Source: Paenalcaligenes sp052103955 (GTDB lineage Bacteria > Pseudomonadota > Gammaproteobacteria > Burkholderiales > Burkholderiaceae_B). Taken from it: a stretch of 64,000 nucleotides of DNA. Below are positions 45,438 through 54,582 of the stretch, one piece after another (position 1 is the stretch's first letter; each line of letters starts with the position of its first letter). The notes below the pieces were generated by a model. It did no database searches and was not told where the DNA came from. It was given only the letters and a program-made list of their open reading frames with translations. The position numbers and the translations under genes were made by a program. The stretch covers positions 1 to 64,000 of the forward strand of contig JBQELO010000007.1 in assembly GCA_052103955.1 (NCBI GenBank), in the 5' to 3' direction.

Positions 45438-47290
45438 GACTTCTTACGCTCCTCTAGCCAGTAGTCATAAAGACGTCGTGCAATAGGCGCCGCTTGTGTA
45501 GCACCCCAACCCGCGTTTTCTACGATAAGTGCAATAGCGATTTCGGGATCATTAGCCGGAGCATATGTCATGAACAGAGCATGGTCACGCAAGCGCTCAT
45601 CAATGGCTGAAGCCCTATATTTGCTACCACGCAAACTAAACACCTGCGCCGTACCAGTTTTACCAGCGGCTTGGTACTTAGCACCAGCAAAAGCGCGCCG
45701 CGCTGTACCAGACTTAATCACATCGGCCAACGCGTCTTTCACTACTTTAATGTGTGCTGGGTCTATAGGCAGCTGATAAGGCGGCTCCGTTACCGCCATA
45801 CTGCTTTCGCCTGTTTCGGTATTGGTAGTCTGGCGTACTAAGTGCGGTTTAATGTAGAGCCCATCATTCGCCAACGTAGAAGTTGCCTGCGCCAACTGCA
45901 GCAAGGTAAAGGAGTTATAGCCTTGCCCTACCGCCACTGAAATAGTTTCACCCGCATACCACCGTTGATCGGCTGGTTTTTTATACGCTTGGCGCTTCCA
46001 CTCGCGTGATGGCAGAATCCCGCGTCGCTCACCGTCTAAATCAATACCGGTAAGCTGCCCAAAACTAAACTGTTTACTGAAGTCATGCAGGGCATCTACA
46101 CCAATTTCAGGGCCTAGTGAGTAGAAATACGTGTCAGACGACACCACTAAGGCTCTGTGCATATTGGTTGGCCCATAGGCCGCATTACCCGCGTTACGGA
46201 AACGCTGACCGCCAAACTCGTAATACCCTGGATCCGAAATTCTATCGTTAGGGCCACGCTTATTTAACGCCAATGCCGCTAAAGCCACAAAAGGCTTATA
46301 CGTAGACCCAATAGGATAGGTACCAAATAAAGGACGGTTAATTAATGGGTGATCTGGCGACTCATTTAACTTACGCCAGTTTTCTACATCAATCCCATCT
46401 ACAAATAAATTCGGGTCAAAGGATGGCGCTGATACAAAAGCCAAAACCTCGCCTGTTTTAGGCTCAATGGCCACCAAGGCCCCACGCCTGCCCTCGAATA
46501 GTTTCTCGGCCTCGCGCTGCAAACCTATATCAATAGACAACTGCAAGTTTTGGCCGGGCACGGGGTCTACCCTGTTTAGCACGCGTACAGGACGCCCAGA
46601 AGCCGTGACTTCCACTTCTTCTAGGCCTGTTTGCCCATGCAGCGCCTTTTCCCAAGACTTCTCAATACCCTTTTTACCGATGTTCAGCGTGCCGCGATAG
46701 TTACCTAATTCGCCGGCTTCGTCTAAACGCTGTTCGTCCGCTTCGGAAATACGCCCTACATACCCTATAACGTGAGCAGCAGACTCGCCTTGTGGGTATT
46801 CACGCACCCACCGTGCTTGCAGACTTACCCCGGGGAAACGAAAAGCGTGCGACGCAAACCACGAAGCCTCTACCTCGTTAATGCTATTACGCAGCAACAC
46901 ATCGCTGTAGCGATTGCTTTGCCCTAAGGCCAACTTGAAGCGTCGTCGATCACGTTCGCTTAAGTACACAATCTCGCCCAGATTATTCAGCAGGTCATCA
47001 ATGCTGCCTTCCACCTGAGCAGGCACGACGCTTAAGGTGTAGTCGCGGTAATTACGCGCCAACACCACACCATTTCTATCTGTGATTTCACCACGTCTAG
47101 GGGCGATAGGTACCACAGCAATACGGTTACGGTCGGCTCTGGCCGCCAAACCTTCGTACCTATCTACTTGCAAGTACCACAGGCGCGCCCCCAATAACAC
47201 CAGCAACGCCACCCCTATTACGCCGGCCACCCAGGCACGTAACAAGGTACGTTGTTTATGTAGTCTGGAAGTTTTTTTGAACTCAAACAT
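45434..47290 (-). CDS. mrdA: Penicillin-binding protein 2 (elongation transpeptidase)
   Basis: 618 residues. Cytoplasmic N-terminus, one membrane anchor (about 20-42, VAGVIGVALLVLLGARLWYL), a dimerisation/pedestal region, then the transpeptidase domain: active-site STYKPF near residue 330, SSD in VVSSDTYFY near 385 and KTGTAQ near residue 545. Cross-links peptidoglycan with RodA, directed by MreBCD. It is fourth in the mreB-mreC-mreD-mrdA-rodA operon. Confidence 0.95.
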   Translation of the reverse strand: MFEFKKTSRLHKQRTLLRAWVAGVIGVALLVLLGARLWYLQVDRYEGLAARADRNRIAVVPIAPRRGEITDRNGVVLARNYRDYTLSVVPAQVEGSIDDLLNNLGEIVYLSERDRRRFKLALGQSNRYSDVLLRNSINEVEASWFASHAFRFPGVSLQARWVREYPQGESAAHVIGYVGRISEADEQRLDEAGELGNYRGTLNIGKKGIEKSWEKALHGQTGLEEVEVTASGRPVRVLNRVDPVPGQNLQLSIDIGLQREAEKLFEGRRGALVAIEPKTGEVLAFVSAPSFDPNLFVDGIDVENWRKLNESPDHPLINRPLFGTYPIGSTYKPFVALAALALNKRGPNDRISDPGYYEFGGQRFRNAGNAAYGPTNMHRALVVSSDTYFYSLGPEIGVDALHDFSKQFSFGQLTGIDLDGERRGILPSREWKRQAYKKPADQRWYAGETISVAVGQGYNSFTLLQLAQATSTLANDGLYIKPHLVRQTTNTETGESSMAVTEPPYQLPIDPAHIKVVKDALADVIKSGTARRAFAGAKYQAAGKTGTAQVFSLRGSKYRASAIDERLRDHALFMTYAPANDPEIAIALIVENAGWGATQAAPIARRLYDYWLEERKKS

Positions 47291-47304
47291 GGTGCGCGCT
47301 ACGT

Positions 47305-47874
47305 TTAAGCCGAGCCGTCATCGGCCTCATCCAACCTGCGATGTGGCAATAACAGTAGAAAATCAGCCAACGGCCACAGTACTCCGGTCAAGAGCGCAGC
47401 TGCACCCCATGACCAACCGGCCCATTCGCCTGCAAACCACGCATGCAGCAACTGCGGTATAGCGCTTGCCACAAAAAACACCGGCAACAAATACACCATC
47501 TGCGCAAACGCACCAAATAGCAGTAAGCGCCTAGACAACACAATCACGCCATAGCACGCTAATACGTATGCCATGCCATGTTCGCCTAAGAAACTGGAGT
47601 CGTGTGCATCCATGAACATACCCAGCACAAACGCCATCAGCATATTCACTTTACGCGGTTCGTGCAGTGTCCAAAACGCCAACACCAGCATCAAGAAGTC
47701 TGGTGCGTACTCCCAATGTCGCCACGGCAACATGGACAGTACCCACACCAAAAATACAGAGCCCCACACCACAAAGCCGCTGGACTCATTTTTAAAGGGC
47801 GAGGCATCAATGGGCTGCAGTGAGCTTAGCGAAGAGCCGCCTTTACGGGGTTCGCGCCCTACATGCTTATTCAT
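47305..47874 (-). CDS. mreD: Rod shape-determining protein MreD
   Basis: 189 residues, five or six hydrophobic helices after a polar N-terminus of about 33 residues. MLVLAFWTLHEPRKVNML and FVLGMFMDAHDSSFLGEHGMAY (residues about 60-100) are typical MreD segments. Inner-membrane partner of MreC. It overlaps the mreC end by 8 bp. Confidence 0.92.
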   Translation of the reverse strand: MNKHVGREPRKGGSSLSSLQPIDASPFKNESSGFVVWGSVFLVWVLSMLPWRHWEYAPDFLMLVLAFWTLHEPRKVNMLMAFVLGMFMDAHDSSFLGEHGMAYVLACYGVIVLSRRLLLFGAFAQMVYLLPVFFVASAIPQLLHAWFAGEWAGWSWGAAALLTGVLWPLADFLLLLPHRRLDEADDGSA

Positions 47875-48742
47875 CGGCGTCCTCCTGCTCCAGCGATTTA
47901 CGTGCAGACTCTTCTACCAAGAGCACCAGGAAGTGTCGGTAACGTTCAGGATAAGACAGCGGCGTGCCTACAGCCACAGCAAAACCGGTTGCCACATCGC
48001 GATCCACGCTATCCACACGCGCTACCGGCAAACCAGCGGGGAATAACCCACCAATACCGCTGGTGACTAAGACATCACCCACTTCAATATCCACATCCGA
48101 ACTTAAGTACCGCACTTCGATGCGCGAACCCACGCCACCACCAAACGCGATCAGACGTAAGCCACTGCGCAAAATTTGTACGGGTATAGACAGTTTATCG
48201 TCGGTAATGAGGGCTGCTTCGGCGGTATAAGGCGTCACGCGGACAATCTGCCCTACTACACCACCATCATCAATAACAGGCATACCCGCTTGGATACCGT
48301 GCGAAGAGCCTTTGTTAAATACCAGACGGCGGTTAAACGCATTAGGTGGCTCATATAGCACCTCTACCGCGACAGACGGTTGCGTCACCGCATTAGCAAC
48401 TTGTAATAAGCGTCGTAGCTGCTCATTTTCTACAGAGAGCTGCGCTGCATGCGTGGACAACTGTGCGAGCTCCACACGTTGCCGTTGTAGAGCTTCTTTT
48501 TCGGTGCGCACCAACGCTGCTGAGTCTCGCCAACTACTCAGATAGGAAGCTAAGTCACCGGGCGCCATAGCGGCTCGCTGGAAGGGGTACACAATTACGG
48601 ACAGCGCCCGCCTTGCGGGCTCCAGCAATGTACTGCGCGCATCAACAATCATCAGCGCCAAAGCCAGAATCACAAAAATTGCTACTCGTACCTCTGCAGA
48701 GGGCCCACGCCTAAAAAGCCGAATAGAGCTTTGTTCTTGCAT
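47867..48742 (-). CDS. mreC: Rod shape-determining protein MreC
   Basis: 291 residues. One N-terminal transmembrane helix (about 19-37), a coiled coil (ALVRTEKEALQRQRVELAQL and following, about residues 75-112), then a beta-rich periplasmic domain (GSSHGIQAGMPVIDDGGVVGQ near 140-165, LVTSGIGGLFPAGLPVARV near 223). It links the MreB filament to PBP2 and RodA. The gene starts 55 bp after mreB, with a hairpin in the gap. Confidence 0.94.
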   Translation of the reverse strand: MQEQSSIRLFRRGPSAEVRVAIFVILALALMIVDARSTLLEPARRALSVIVYPFQRAAMAPGDLASYLSSWRDSAALVRTEKEALQRQRVELAQLSTHAAQLSVENEQLRRLLQVANAVTQPSVAVEVLYEPPNAFNRRLVFNKGSSHGIQAGMPVIDDGGVVGQIVRVTPYTAEAALITDDKLSIPVQILRSGLRLIAFGGGVGSRIEVRYLSSDVDIEVGDVLVTSGIGGLFPAGLPVARVDSVDRDVATGFAVAVGTPLSYPERYRHFLVLLVEESARKSLEQEDADE

Positions 48743-48760
48743 GCATGAACCGAACAGAAA

Positions 48761-48785
48761 CCCGGCAAACAGGCTGCTTGCCGGG
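48761..48785 (-). terminator. Attenuator-like hairpin between mreB and mreC
   Basis: CCCGGCAA (48761-48768) / TTGCCGGG (48778-48785), 8 perfect pairs. On the minus strand it is followed by a short T-rich stretch (TTTCTGTT). It probably ends some mreB transcripts so that MreB is made in excess over MreCD-PBP2-RodA. Confidence 0.6.
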
Positions 48786-48796
48786 TGAGACGATCA

Positions 48797-49840
48797 TTAA
48801 TCGTAAATAAACACCGCACCCAGTTTTTCTAGGTGTTCCAGTGCTTCCCCACACCCACGTACTACGCAGGTTAGCGGGTCGTCAGCTACCACTACAGGCA
48901 AGCCTGTTTCTTCTTGTAGCAAACGATCCAGATCATGTACCAATGCACCACCACCGGTAAGCGCAATGCCTTTTTCGGTAATGTCAGCACCCAATTCTGG
49001 AGGGGTTTGTTCTAAGCCGATTTTTACAGCCGAAACAATTTGATTCAAAGGATCTGTTAGTGCTTCCAGAATTTCATTGGAAGACACGGTAAAGCTACGT
49101 GGCACGCCTTCAGAAAGATTGCGACCTTTCACTTCTATTTCGCGAACCTCTGTACCAGGGAACGCAGAACCGATTTCTTTTTTGATGCGCTCGGCAGTAG
49201 GCTCACCGATCAACATGCCGTAGTTGCGACGAATGTAGTTGATGATGGCTTCATCGAACTTATCACCACCTACGCGTACGGAACCTTTGTACACCATGCC
49301 GCCCAAGGAGATCACGGCAACTTCAGTCGTACCGCCACCGATATCCACTACCATGGAACCGCTAGCATCTGATACAGCCAAACCTGCCCCAATTGCGGCA
49401 GCCATTGGCTCTTCAATTAAATAGACCTGACTAGCACCAGCACCTAGTGCTGACTCGCGTATCGCACGTCGTTCAACTTGCGTAGAACCGCAAGGCACAC
49501 ACACGATGATGCGTGGACTAGGTGCAAACATACTGCGTGGGTGCACCATACGAATGAACTGCTTAAGCATTTGTTCGGTAACCGTGAAATCGGCAATAAC
49601 GCCGTCTTTCATGGGACGTATAGCTTCAATGTTGCCAGGTACTCGACCCAGCATCTGTTTAGCCTCGTGACCAACAGCTTGAATAATTTTTTTACCGTTA
49701 GGTCCGCCGTCATGGCGAATTGCGACGACGGAAGGCTCGTCCAGCACGATCCCTTTTCCCCTTACGTAAATAAGGGTGTTGGCCGTACCGAGATCGATTG
49801 CCATATCGCTTGAAAAGTAACTGCGTAGGAATCCGAACAT
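48797..49840 (-). CDS. mreB: Actin-like rod shape-determining protein MreB
   Basis: 347 residues. ATP-binding actin fold: phosphate 1 IDLGTANTLIYVRGKG near residue 16, phosphate 2 DIGGGTTEVAVISLGG near residue 166, adenosine motif ALTGGGALVHDLD near residue 295. The FLRSYFSSD amphipathic N-terminus lets filaments bind the inner membrane. First gene of the elongation operon. Divergent upstream is the cassette 50125-55371 rather than gatC. Confidence 0.97.
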   Translation of the reverse strand: MFGFLRSYFSSDMAIDLGTANTLIYVRGKGIVLDEPSVVAIRHDGGPNGKKIIQAVGHEAKQMLGRVPGNIEAIRPMKDGVIADFTVTEQMLKQFIRMVHPRSMFAPSPRIIVCVPCGSTQVERRAIRESALGAGASQVYLIEEPMAAAIGAGLAVSDASGSMVVDIGGGTTEVAVISLGGMVYKGSVRVGGDKFDEAIINYIRRNYGMLIGEPTAERIKKEIGSAFPGTEVREIEVKGRNLSEGVPRSFTVSSNEILEALTDPLNQIVSAVKIGLEQTPPELGADITEKGIALTGGGALVHDLDRLLQEETGLPVVVADDPLTCVVRGCGEALEHLEKLGAVFIYD

Positions 49841-50033
49841 GGGCGCGCTATAAGTTGAGAGTGGGAAACTATAGGTATGTACCGCGCCATTCGTCGCAGC
49901 ATGCCAGCGCTATCAGCCCAAGGCACCGTGACGAACACACAAAATACCCTAAAGGATTAATGATAACGTATTATCGCTCGCCCATTTCACAGAATTAGGG
50001 GCTGATCCGCCTATATTCATTACTAAATGTTTT

Positions 50034-50100
50034 TTTTTCGTATTTAGATTAGGGATTCCCCCAAATCCTCCACGATAGAATCCTGTCATAATACGAAAAA
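50034..50100. promoter_or_regulatory. Distant inverted pair upstream of the RpiR-family gene
   Basis: TTTTTCGTATT (50034-50044) and AATACGAAAAA (50090-50100) are exact reverse complements, separated by 45 bp, ending 24 bp before the regulator's ATG. They may be half-sites for autoregulation by the RpiR protein. The wider 49841-50124 gap also contains the mreB promoter, not resolved here. Confidence 0.45.
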
Positions 50101-50124
50101 TGTTAGAAAACTATCAATTCCCCT

Positions 50125-51006
50125 ATGAATCCAGTGCGCCCCCGCTCTTATTTATTGCAACGCTTAGAACACTCCCACATGGAAGGGACGGCATCCGAGC
50201 GACGTATTGCGGGCCACATGTTGAACAACTTGGGGACGCTACCTTTTGAAACATCCGCCAGCCTCGCTAAAAAACTAGGGATCAGCGAAATCACCGTTGG
50301 TCGCTTCTGTAGGCAGCTGGGTTTTAAGCACCTCAAAGACCTCAAACAAAATTTGCGTGATGACTTGGGTAATAGCCCATGGCTAGAAGGCGAGCGCATG
50401 CAAGATTTTCTTGCTAGACGTTCTAGTGCGGCGCCACACGACTACGCCCGCAGCCTAGAACTGAGTATCGCTGCGCAAGTTCGCGTCTACGAATTAACCC
50501 GTTCCCCGTTTTGGGGGGATATTACTCAGCGCTTGGCCTATGCCCCTGAGGTGTTGATTGCGGGTTTTCAAACTGAACGTGGTGTAGCCGCCAGCATGGC
50601 TCATTTGTTGCAATATATACGCCCAGGCGTACAAATCGTGGATAATGCAGCCGGTCACTTCAGTGAAGCCTTGCTCACTAAACCAGACAATGCAACACTT
50701 ATTGTTTTTGACGCACGTCGTTACTCTTCTCATGCTTTACTGCTTTGCAAAAAGGCACGAGAACGAGGCCTTCCTGTCACGCTGGTAACCGACCCTTTTT
50801 GCGACTGGGCCGATGACAACGCTGACGAAGTGCTACGTGTTCCTACCGAGATAGACCTATTCTGGGAGTGCACAGCACCCATGCTGGTGTTGGCCCATCT
50901 GTTGGTCAATGAGGTTTTTGTACTGCTGGAGAGCCAGGCGGAGCAACGTCTGAATCAGATTGCCAGCCTGAATCATGAGTTCGTCGGCTATACCTCTTTC
51001 GACTGA
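50125..51006 (+). CDS. MurR/RpiR-family transcriptional regulator
   Basis: 293 residues. N-terminal RpiR-type HTH (about residues 12-85: ERRIAGHMLNNLGTL, SLAKKLGISEITVGRFCRQLGF in pieces), C-terminal SIS domain (about 120-265) that in this family binds sugar-phosphate or other ligands. Stands 63 bp upstream of an amino-acid ABC operon with an oxidase gene, which it probably controls. RpiR proteins linked to amino-acid or opine operons are known in Burkholderiales and Pseudomonas; the ligand here is not known. Confidence 0.87.
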   Translation: MNPVRPRSYLLQRLEHSHMEGTASERRIAGHMLNNLGTLPFETSASLAKKLGISEITVGRFCRQLGFKHLKDLKQNLRDDLGNSPWLEGERMQDFLARRSSAAPHDYARSLELSIAAQVRVYELTRSPFWGDITQRLAYAPEVLIAGFQTERGVAASMAHLLQYIRPGVQIVDNAAGHFSEALLTKPDNATLIVFDARRYSSHALLLCKKARERGLPVTLVTDPFCDWADDNADEVLRVPTEIDLFWECTAPMLVLAHLLVNEVFVLLESQAEQRLNQIASLNHEFVGYTSFD

Positions 51007-51069
51007 ACTTGCCGCCTAATTAACTCCCGTGCGCTAGACGCACCCACTTACACACTGGAGTCCTTCATC

Positions 51070-51834
51070 ATGAAACTCTCACTAAAAGCTCTTTGCCTTG
51101 CTGGCGCCTTAACTGCGTTTTCGGCTCAGGCCCAAGAAACCATTCGTATTGGTATTGAAGGTGCCTACCCTCCGTTTAACGCCGTCGATTCCTCCGGAAA
51201 ACTCTACGGTTTTGACGTAGATATCGCCAATGCCATGTGCGACAAGATGCAAGTGAAGTGTGAGCTGGTTGCTCAAGACTGGGACGGTATTATTCCCGCC
51301 CTGCTTGCCAAAAAATTTGATGCTGTAGTGTCTTCCATGGTGGAAACAGAAGAGCGCTTGCAGCACGTTGCATTCAGCGAGCCCTACTACTACACCGTAC
51401 TATCGGTTGCTGTGCCTGTAGATTCTGACATTACAGACACCTCGGCAGAAGCCATGAAAGACAGCGTTGTGGGTGCACAATCCGCGTCTACTCAAGGCAT
51501 GTACGCTGAAGACGTGTACGGTAAAGCGGGTTCAGATGTACGGTTGTACCCTACCCCTGACGAAGCAGGCGCTGACCTGATCAATGGCCGTCTAGACGCT
51601 ATGGTTCACGACAAATTCCCGTTGTTGGAATGGCTGGAAAAAAATAGCGAAGGCTGCTGCAAACTGTTGGGTGACTTGCCCGGCACAGAAGGTAAAACCA
51701 GCGTAGCCCTACGTAAAGGTGAAGACGACTTGCGCGAGCGCTTTAACAAAGCCATTGACGAGATTCGTGCAGACGGCACTTACCAAGACATTTCCCAACG
51801 CTACTTCGGCATGGACATTTTCCGCGTTCAATAA
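51070..51834 (+). CDS. Amino-acid ABC transporter periplasmic binding protein
   Basis: 254 residues, signal peptide ending SAQAQ. Type II binding protein of the Lys/Arg/Orn/His/opine group: RIGIEGAYPPFN near residue 27, LYGFDVDIANAMCDKM near 44, VAQDWDGIIPALLAKKFDAVVSSM over 62-86, and the C-terminal RADGTYQDISQRYFG. Two Cys (about 57 and 64, and an adjacent pair near 196) could form disulfides. GGAG precedes ATG 51070. First structural gene of the cassette. Confidence 0.88.
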   Translation: MKLSLKALCLAGALTAFSAQAQETIRIGIEGAYPPFNAVDSSGKLYGFDVDIANAMCDKMQVKCELVAQDWDGIIPALLAKKFDAVVSSMVETEERLQHVAFSEPYYYTVLSVAVPVDSDITDTSAEAMKDSVVGAQSASTQGMYAEDVYGKAGSDVRLYPTPDEAGADLINGRLDAMVHDKFPLLEWLEKNSEGCCKLLGDLPGTEGKTSVALRKGEDDLRERFNKAIDEIRADGTYQDISQRYFGMDIFRVQ

Positions 51835-51852
51835 GCCAGACGGACTTTTTAC

Positions 51853-52572
51853 ATGCTTGATCTGCTAAGCCTGCTTTCCTTTGGGCAGGGGGGCTGGGGC
51901 GGTGCACTCTTAATGGGTGCACTGGTTACCATTTCCCTGACTCTGTGCTGTATTCCTTTTGGCCTGCCCTTAGGCCTGCTGGTGGCGGTTGGCACCCGCT
52001 CTCGTCGACGCTTACCGCGTGCGGCGGCAACGATTTTCTCTACCGTGTTTCGTGGCTTGCCCGAGTTATTGACCCTACTGCTGGTGTACTACGGTGCACA
52101 AATGGGAATACAAAACCTGTTGCAACGTTTGGGATACGAAACCGAATTCCACATTAACGCCTTTGCTGCCGCTGTCTTTGCATTCAGTTTGGTGTTGGCA
52201 GCCTTTTCCAGTGAGGTGTGGCGCGGTGCATTTAAAACCATCCCTAAAGGCCAGCTAGAAGCAGCGCGTGCCTTGGGCTTGTCTAAGCGCACTACATTCT
52301 TGCGCATTACGTTGCCGCAACTCATGCGTGTGGCACTGCCCGGTTTATCCAATAACTGGCTCACCCTACTGAAAGATTCTTCTTTGGTTTCTAGCATTGC
52401 GTTGGTAGACCTAATGCGACAAACCAACTTGGCAGTGACGGCCACTAAAGAACCCATTTTGTTCTACAGCGCCGCCTGCGTACTCTATCTACTACTGTCA
52501 GCATTATCTGGCGTGGTATTTAACCGTGCCGAGCGCTATTTCGGCCGCCACCATCAAGAAGCACGGTCATGA
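51853..52572 (+). CDS. Amino-acid ABC transporter permease, HisQ-like
   Basis: 239 residues, five hydrophobic helices. Polar amino-acid permease signature: RGLPELLTLLLVYYG near residue 67, and the EAA-loop in KGQLEAARALGLSKRTTFLRITLPQ split over 132-156. It overlaps the next permease by ATGA. Two unequal permeases plus one ATPase is the HisJQMP arrangement. Confidence 0.9.
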   Translation: MLDLLSLLSFGQGGWGGALLMGALVTISLTLCCIPFGLPLGLLVAVGTRSRRRLPRAAATIFSTVFRGLPELLTLLLVYYGAQMGIQNLLQRLGYETEFHINAFAAAVFAFSLVLAAFSSEVWRGAFKTIPKGQLEAARALGLSKRTTFLRITLPQLMRVALPGLSNNWLTLLKDSSLVSSIALVDLMRQTNLAVTATKEPILFYSAACVLYLLLSALSGVVFNRAERYFGRHHQEARS

Positions 52573-53294
52573 ACGAAACAGTCTTCAACATACTGTCCAC
52601 ATTTTTAGACGCAAGCCTATTAGAGCGATACGGCATGCGTATGCTGGATGGCCTATGGGTCACCATCAAACTCGTCGCTTTCTCGTATACGCTGGGCATG
52701 GTTTTGGGCTTGTTGCTGGCACTAGGCCGCTTAAACAAGAACCCACTGCTGCAATACAGCTGCCGCGCCTATATTTACTTCTTCCGAGGATCCCCCCTGC
52801 TAGCACAGCTGTTTTTGCTGTACTACGGCTTGGGCTCATTGACTGCCTTTTGGAAAGACATGGGTTTGTGGTGGTTCTTCCGCGACGCATGGTATTGCGC
52901 ACTGCTAGCCTTTACGCTGAACACGGCCGCCTACCAAGCCGAGATCTTCCGTGGCAGCTTACAAGCTATTCCTAAAGGCCAATTTGAGGCCTGCCGCGCA
53001 CTGGGCCTGAAGCGCTGGACAGCCATGCGTAAAGTGATCTTGCCACAATCTACGTTGGTCGCCATTGGCCCCTTGGGTAACGAGCTCATCCTGATGATCA
53101 AAGCCAGTGCGATTGCGTCCTTGGTGACAGTTTATGATGTGATGGGTGTAGCCAAACTCGCCTTCTCACGTAGCTTTAACTTTGAGGTGTACCTCTGGGC
53201 AGCGGTACTGTACTTAATTATTGTGGAAATTATCCGCAGGCTATTGCGCCGTATTGAGTCCCGCTTGTCACGCCACATTCTGCACGAATCATGA
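52569..53294 (+). CDS. Amino-acid ABC transporter permease, HisM-like
   Basis: 241 residues, five hydrophobic helices. Contains YFFRGSPLLAQLFLLYYG near residue 72, and the EAA-loop KGQFEACRALGLKRWTAMRK near residue 136. Overlaps the upstream permease and the downstream oxidase by 4 bp each, so the three are tightly coupled. Confidence 0.9.
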   Translation: MNETVFNILSTFLDASLLERYGMRMLDGLWVTIKLVAFSYTLGMVLGLLLALGRLNKNPLLQYSCRAYIYFFRGSPLLAQLFLLYYGLGSLTAFWKDMGLWWFFRDAWYCALLAFTLNTAAYQAEIFRGSLQAIPKGQFEACRALGLKRWTAMRKVILPQSTLVAIGPLGNELILMIKASAIASLVTVYDVMGVAKLAFSRSFNFEVYLWAAVLYLIIVEIIRRLLRRIESRLSRHILHES

Positions 53295-54577
53295 GTCAAA
53301 ACCTTTCCCCCTCCACATTGGATGTGCTGGTGCTGGGCGCCGGTATTTTGGGTGTCAGCACAGCACTGCACTTACAACAACGAGGCTTACGCGTAGGCTT
53401 ACTCGACAAGCAAGCACCGGGTCAGGGCACAAGCTTTGGTAATGCGGGTCTACTTGAACGTGCCAGCGTCATTCCTTACGCTTTTCCACATAGCCCCAGC
53501 GCTTTGCTACGTTATGCTGGCAACCGCCAACCTGACGTACGCTTTCAGTGGAAAGCGCTACCGGCATTAGCCCCATGGCTGTACCGTTACTGGAAAGAAT
53601 CGTCGCCCCAACGCCTAGCGGCAGCTGCCGACGATATGCTGCCGTTAATCGAACGCTGTATTACCGAGCATGCGCCATTTATTCGAGACTCCAACCAGCA
53701 ACATCGTATCCGCGAGAAAGGCTGGATAGATATTTACCGAGATCAGCAAGCCTTTGCCAGCGCGGCCGTTCAGGCCAAGCGCTTAAGCCAGCAATATGGT
53801 TTGCAAATTCAAGTATTAAATGCCACTGCCATGCGCAGCACCGAACCCGCTTTAGCCACCACACACAACTTGGTAGGCGGTATTCATTGGCTAGACCCTT
53901 GGACGGTTTCTGCTCCCGGTGCCTTAGTGCAAGGTTATGCTGAGCTTTTCACCCAACGTGGTGGCAGCTTTATTCGTGCTGAAGCCAGCGCGCTAAGCCA
54001 ACATGATGACGTATGGATTGCTGCCACGACCTGCGGCCCCATCCATGCCAAACAGGTAGTGATTGCGTTAGGCCCTGATGCCACTCCACTGTGCCAATCG
54101 CTGGGCTACGACATTCCATTAGTGCAAAAACGCGGCTACCACCTGCATTTTCAACCTACTGCAGATACGCCCGCTCCCGAGCACTCCTTATGCGATTCGC
54201 AAGCTGGGTTTGTGCTGGCACCTATGGAACAAGGGATACGCCTTACTACAGGTGTAGAGCTGGCCAGTCCCGACGCTGCCCCCAACCCTGTGCAGTTGCA
54301 CGAGGCCGAACGCATTGCGCGTCAATACTGGCCGTTGGGCAAAGCCGTAGAAGCCGAGCCGTGGATGGGCCGACGCCCTTGCACACCAGATATGCGCCCC
54401 ATCATTGGTGCAGCACCCAAGCACACAGGTTTGTGGTTTAACTTCGGCCATGCACATCATGGCCTGACGCTGGGCCCTGCCTCGGGCAGATTGCTGGCCG
54501 AGATGATGACCGGTGAAATACCGTTCACAGACCCTACCCCCTATTCCGCCCAACGCTTTATCTCTCCCCGGAACTGA
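53291..54577 (+). CDS. FAD-dependent D-amino-acid or opine-type oxidoreductase (DAO family)
   Basis: 428 residues. The N-terminal dinucleotide fold VLVLGAGILGVSTALHLQQRG starts near residue 13, followed by the FAD contact PGQGTSFGNAGLLER. The C-terminal part has GRRPCTPDMRPIIGAAP and NFGHAHHGLTLGPASGRLLAEM (in pieces from about 365), the usual DadA-like signature. It oxidatively deaminates D-amino acids or cleaves related imino acids, passing electrons to the respiratory chain or oxygen. It lies inside the transporter operon, so it should act on the imported compound. A DadA, glycine-oxidase or opine-oxidase-subunit role cannot be separated by reading. Confidence 0.85.
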   Translation: MSQNLSPSTLDVLVLGAGILGVSTALHLQQRGLRVGLLDKQAPGQGTSFGNAGLLERASVIPYAFPHSPSALLRYAGNRQPDVRFQWKALPALAPWLYRYWKESSPQRLAAAADDMLPLIERCITEHAPFIRDSNQQHRIREKGWIDIYRDQQAFASAAVQAKRLSQQYGLQIQVLNATAMRSTEPALATTHNLVGGIHWLDPWTVSAPGALVQGYAELFTQRGGSFIRAEASALSQHDDVWIAATTCGPIHAKQVVIALGPDATPLCQSLGYDIPLVQKRGYHLHFQPTADTPAPEHSLCDSQAGFVLAPMEQGIRLTTGVELASPDAAPNPVQLHEAERIARQYWPLGKAVEAEPWMGRRPCTPDMRPIIGAAPKHTGLWFNFGHAHHGLTLGPASGRLLAEMMTGEIPFTDPTPYSAQRFISPRN

Positions 54578-54582
54578 TACTC

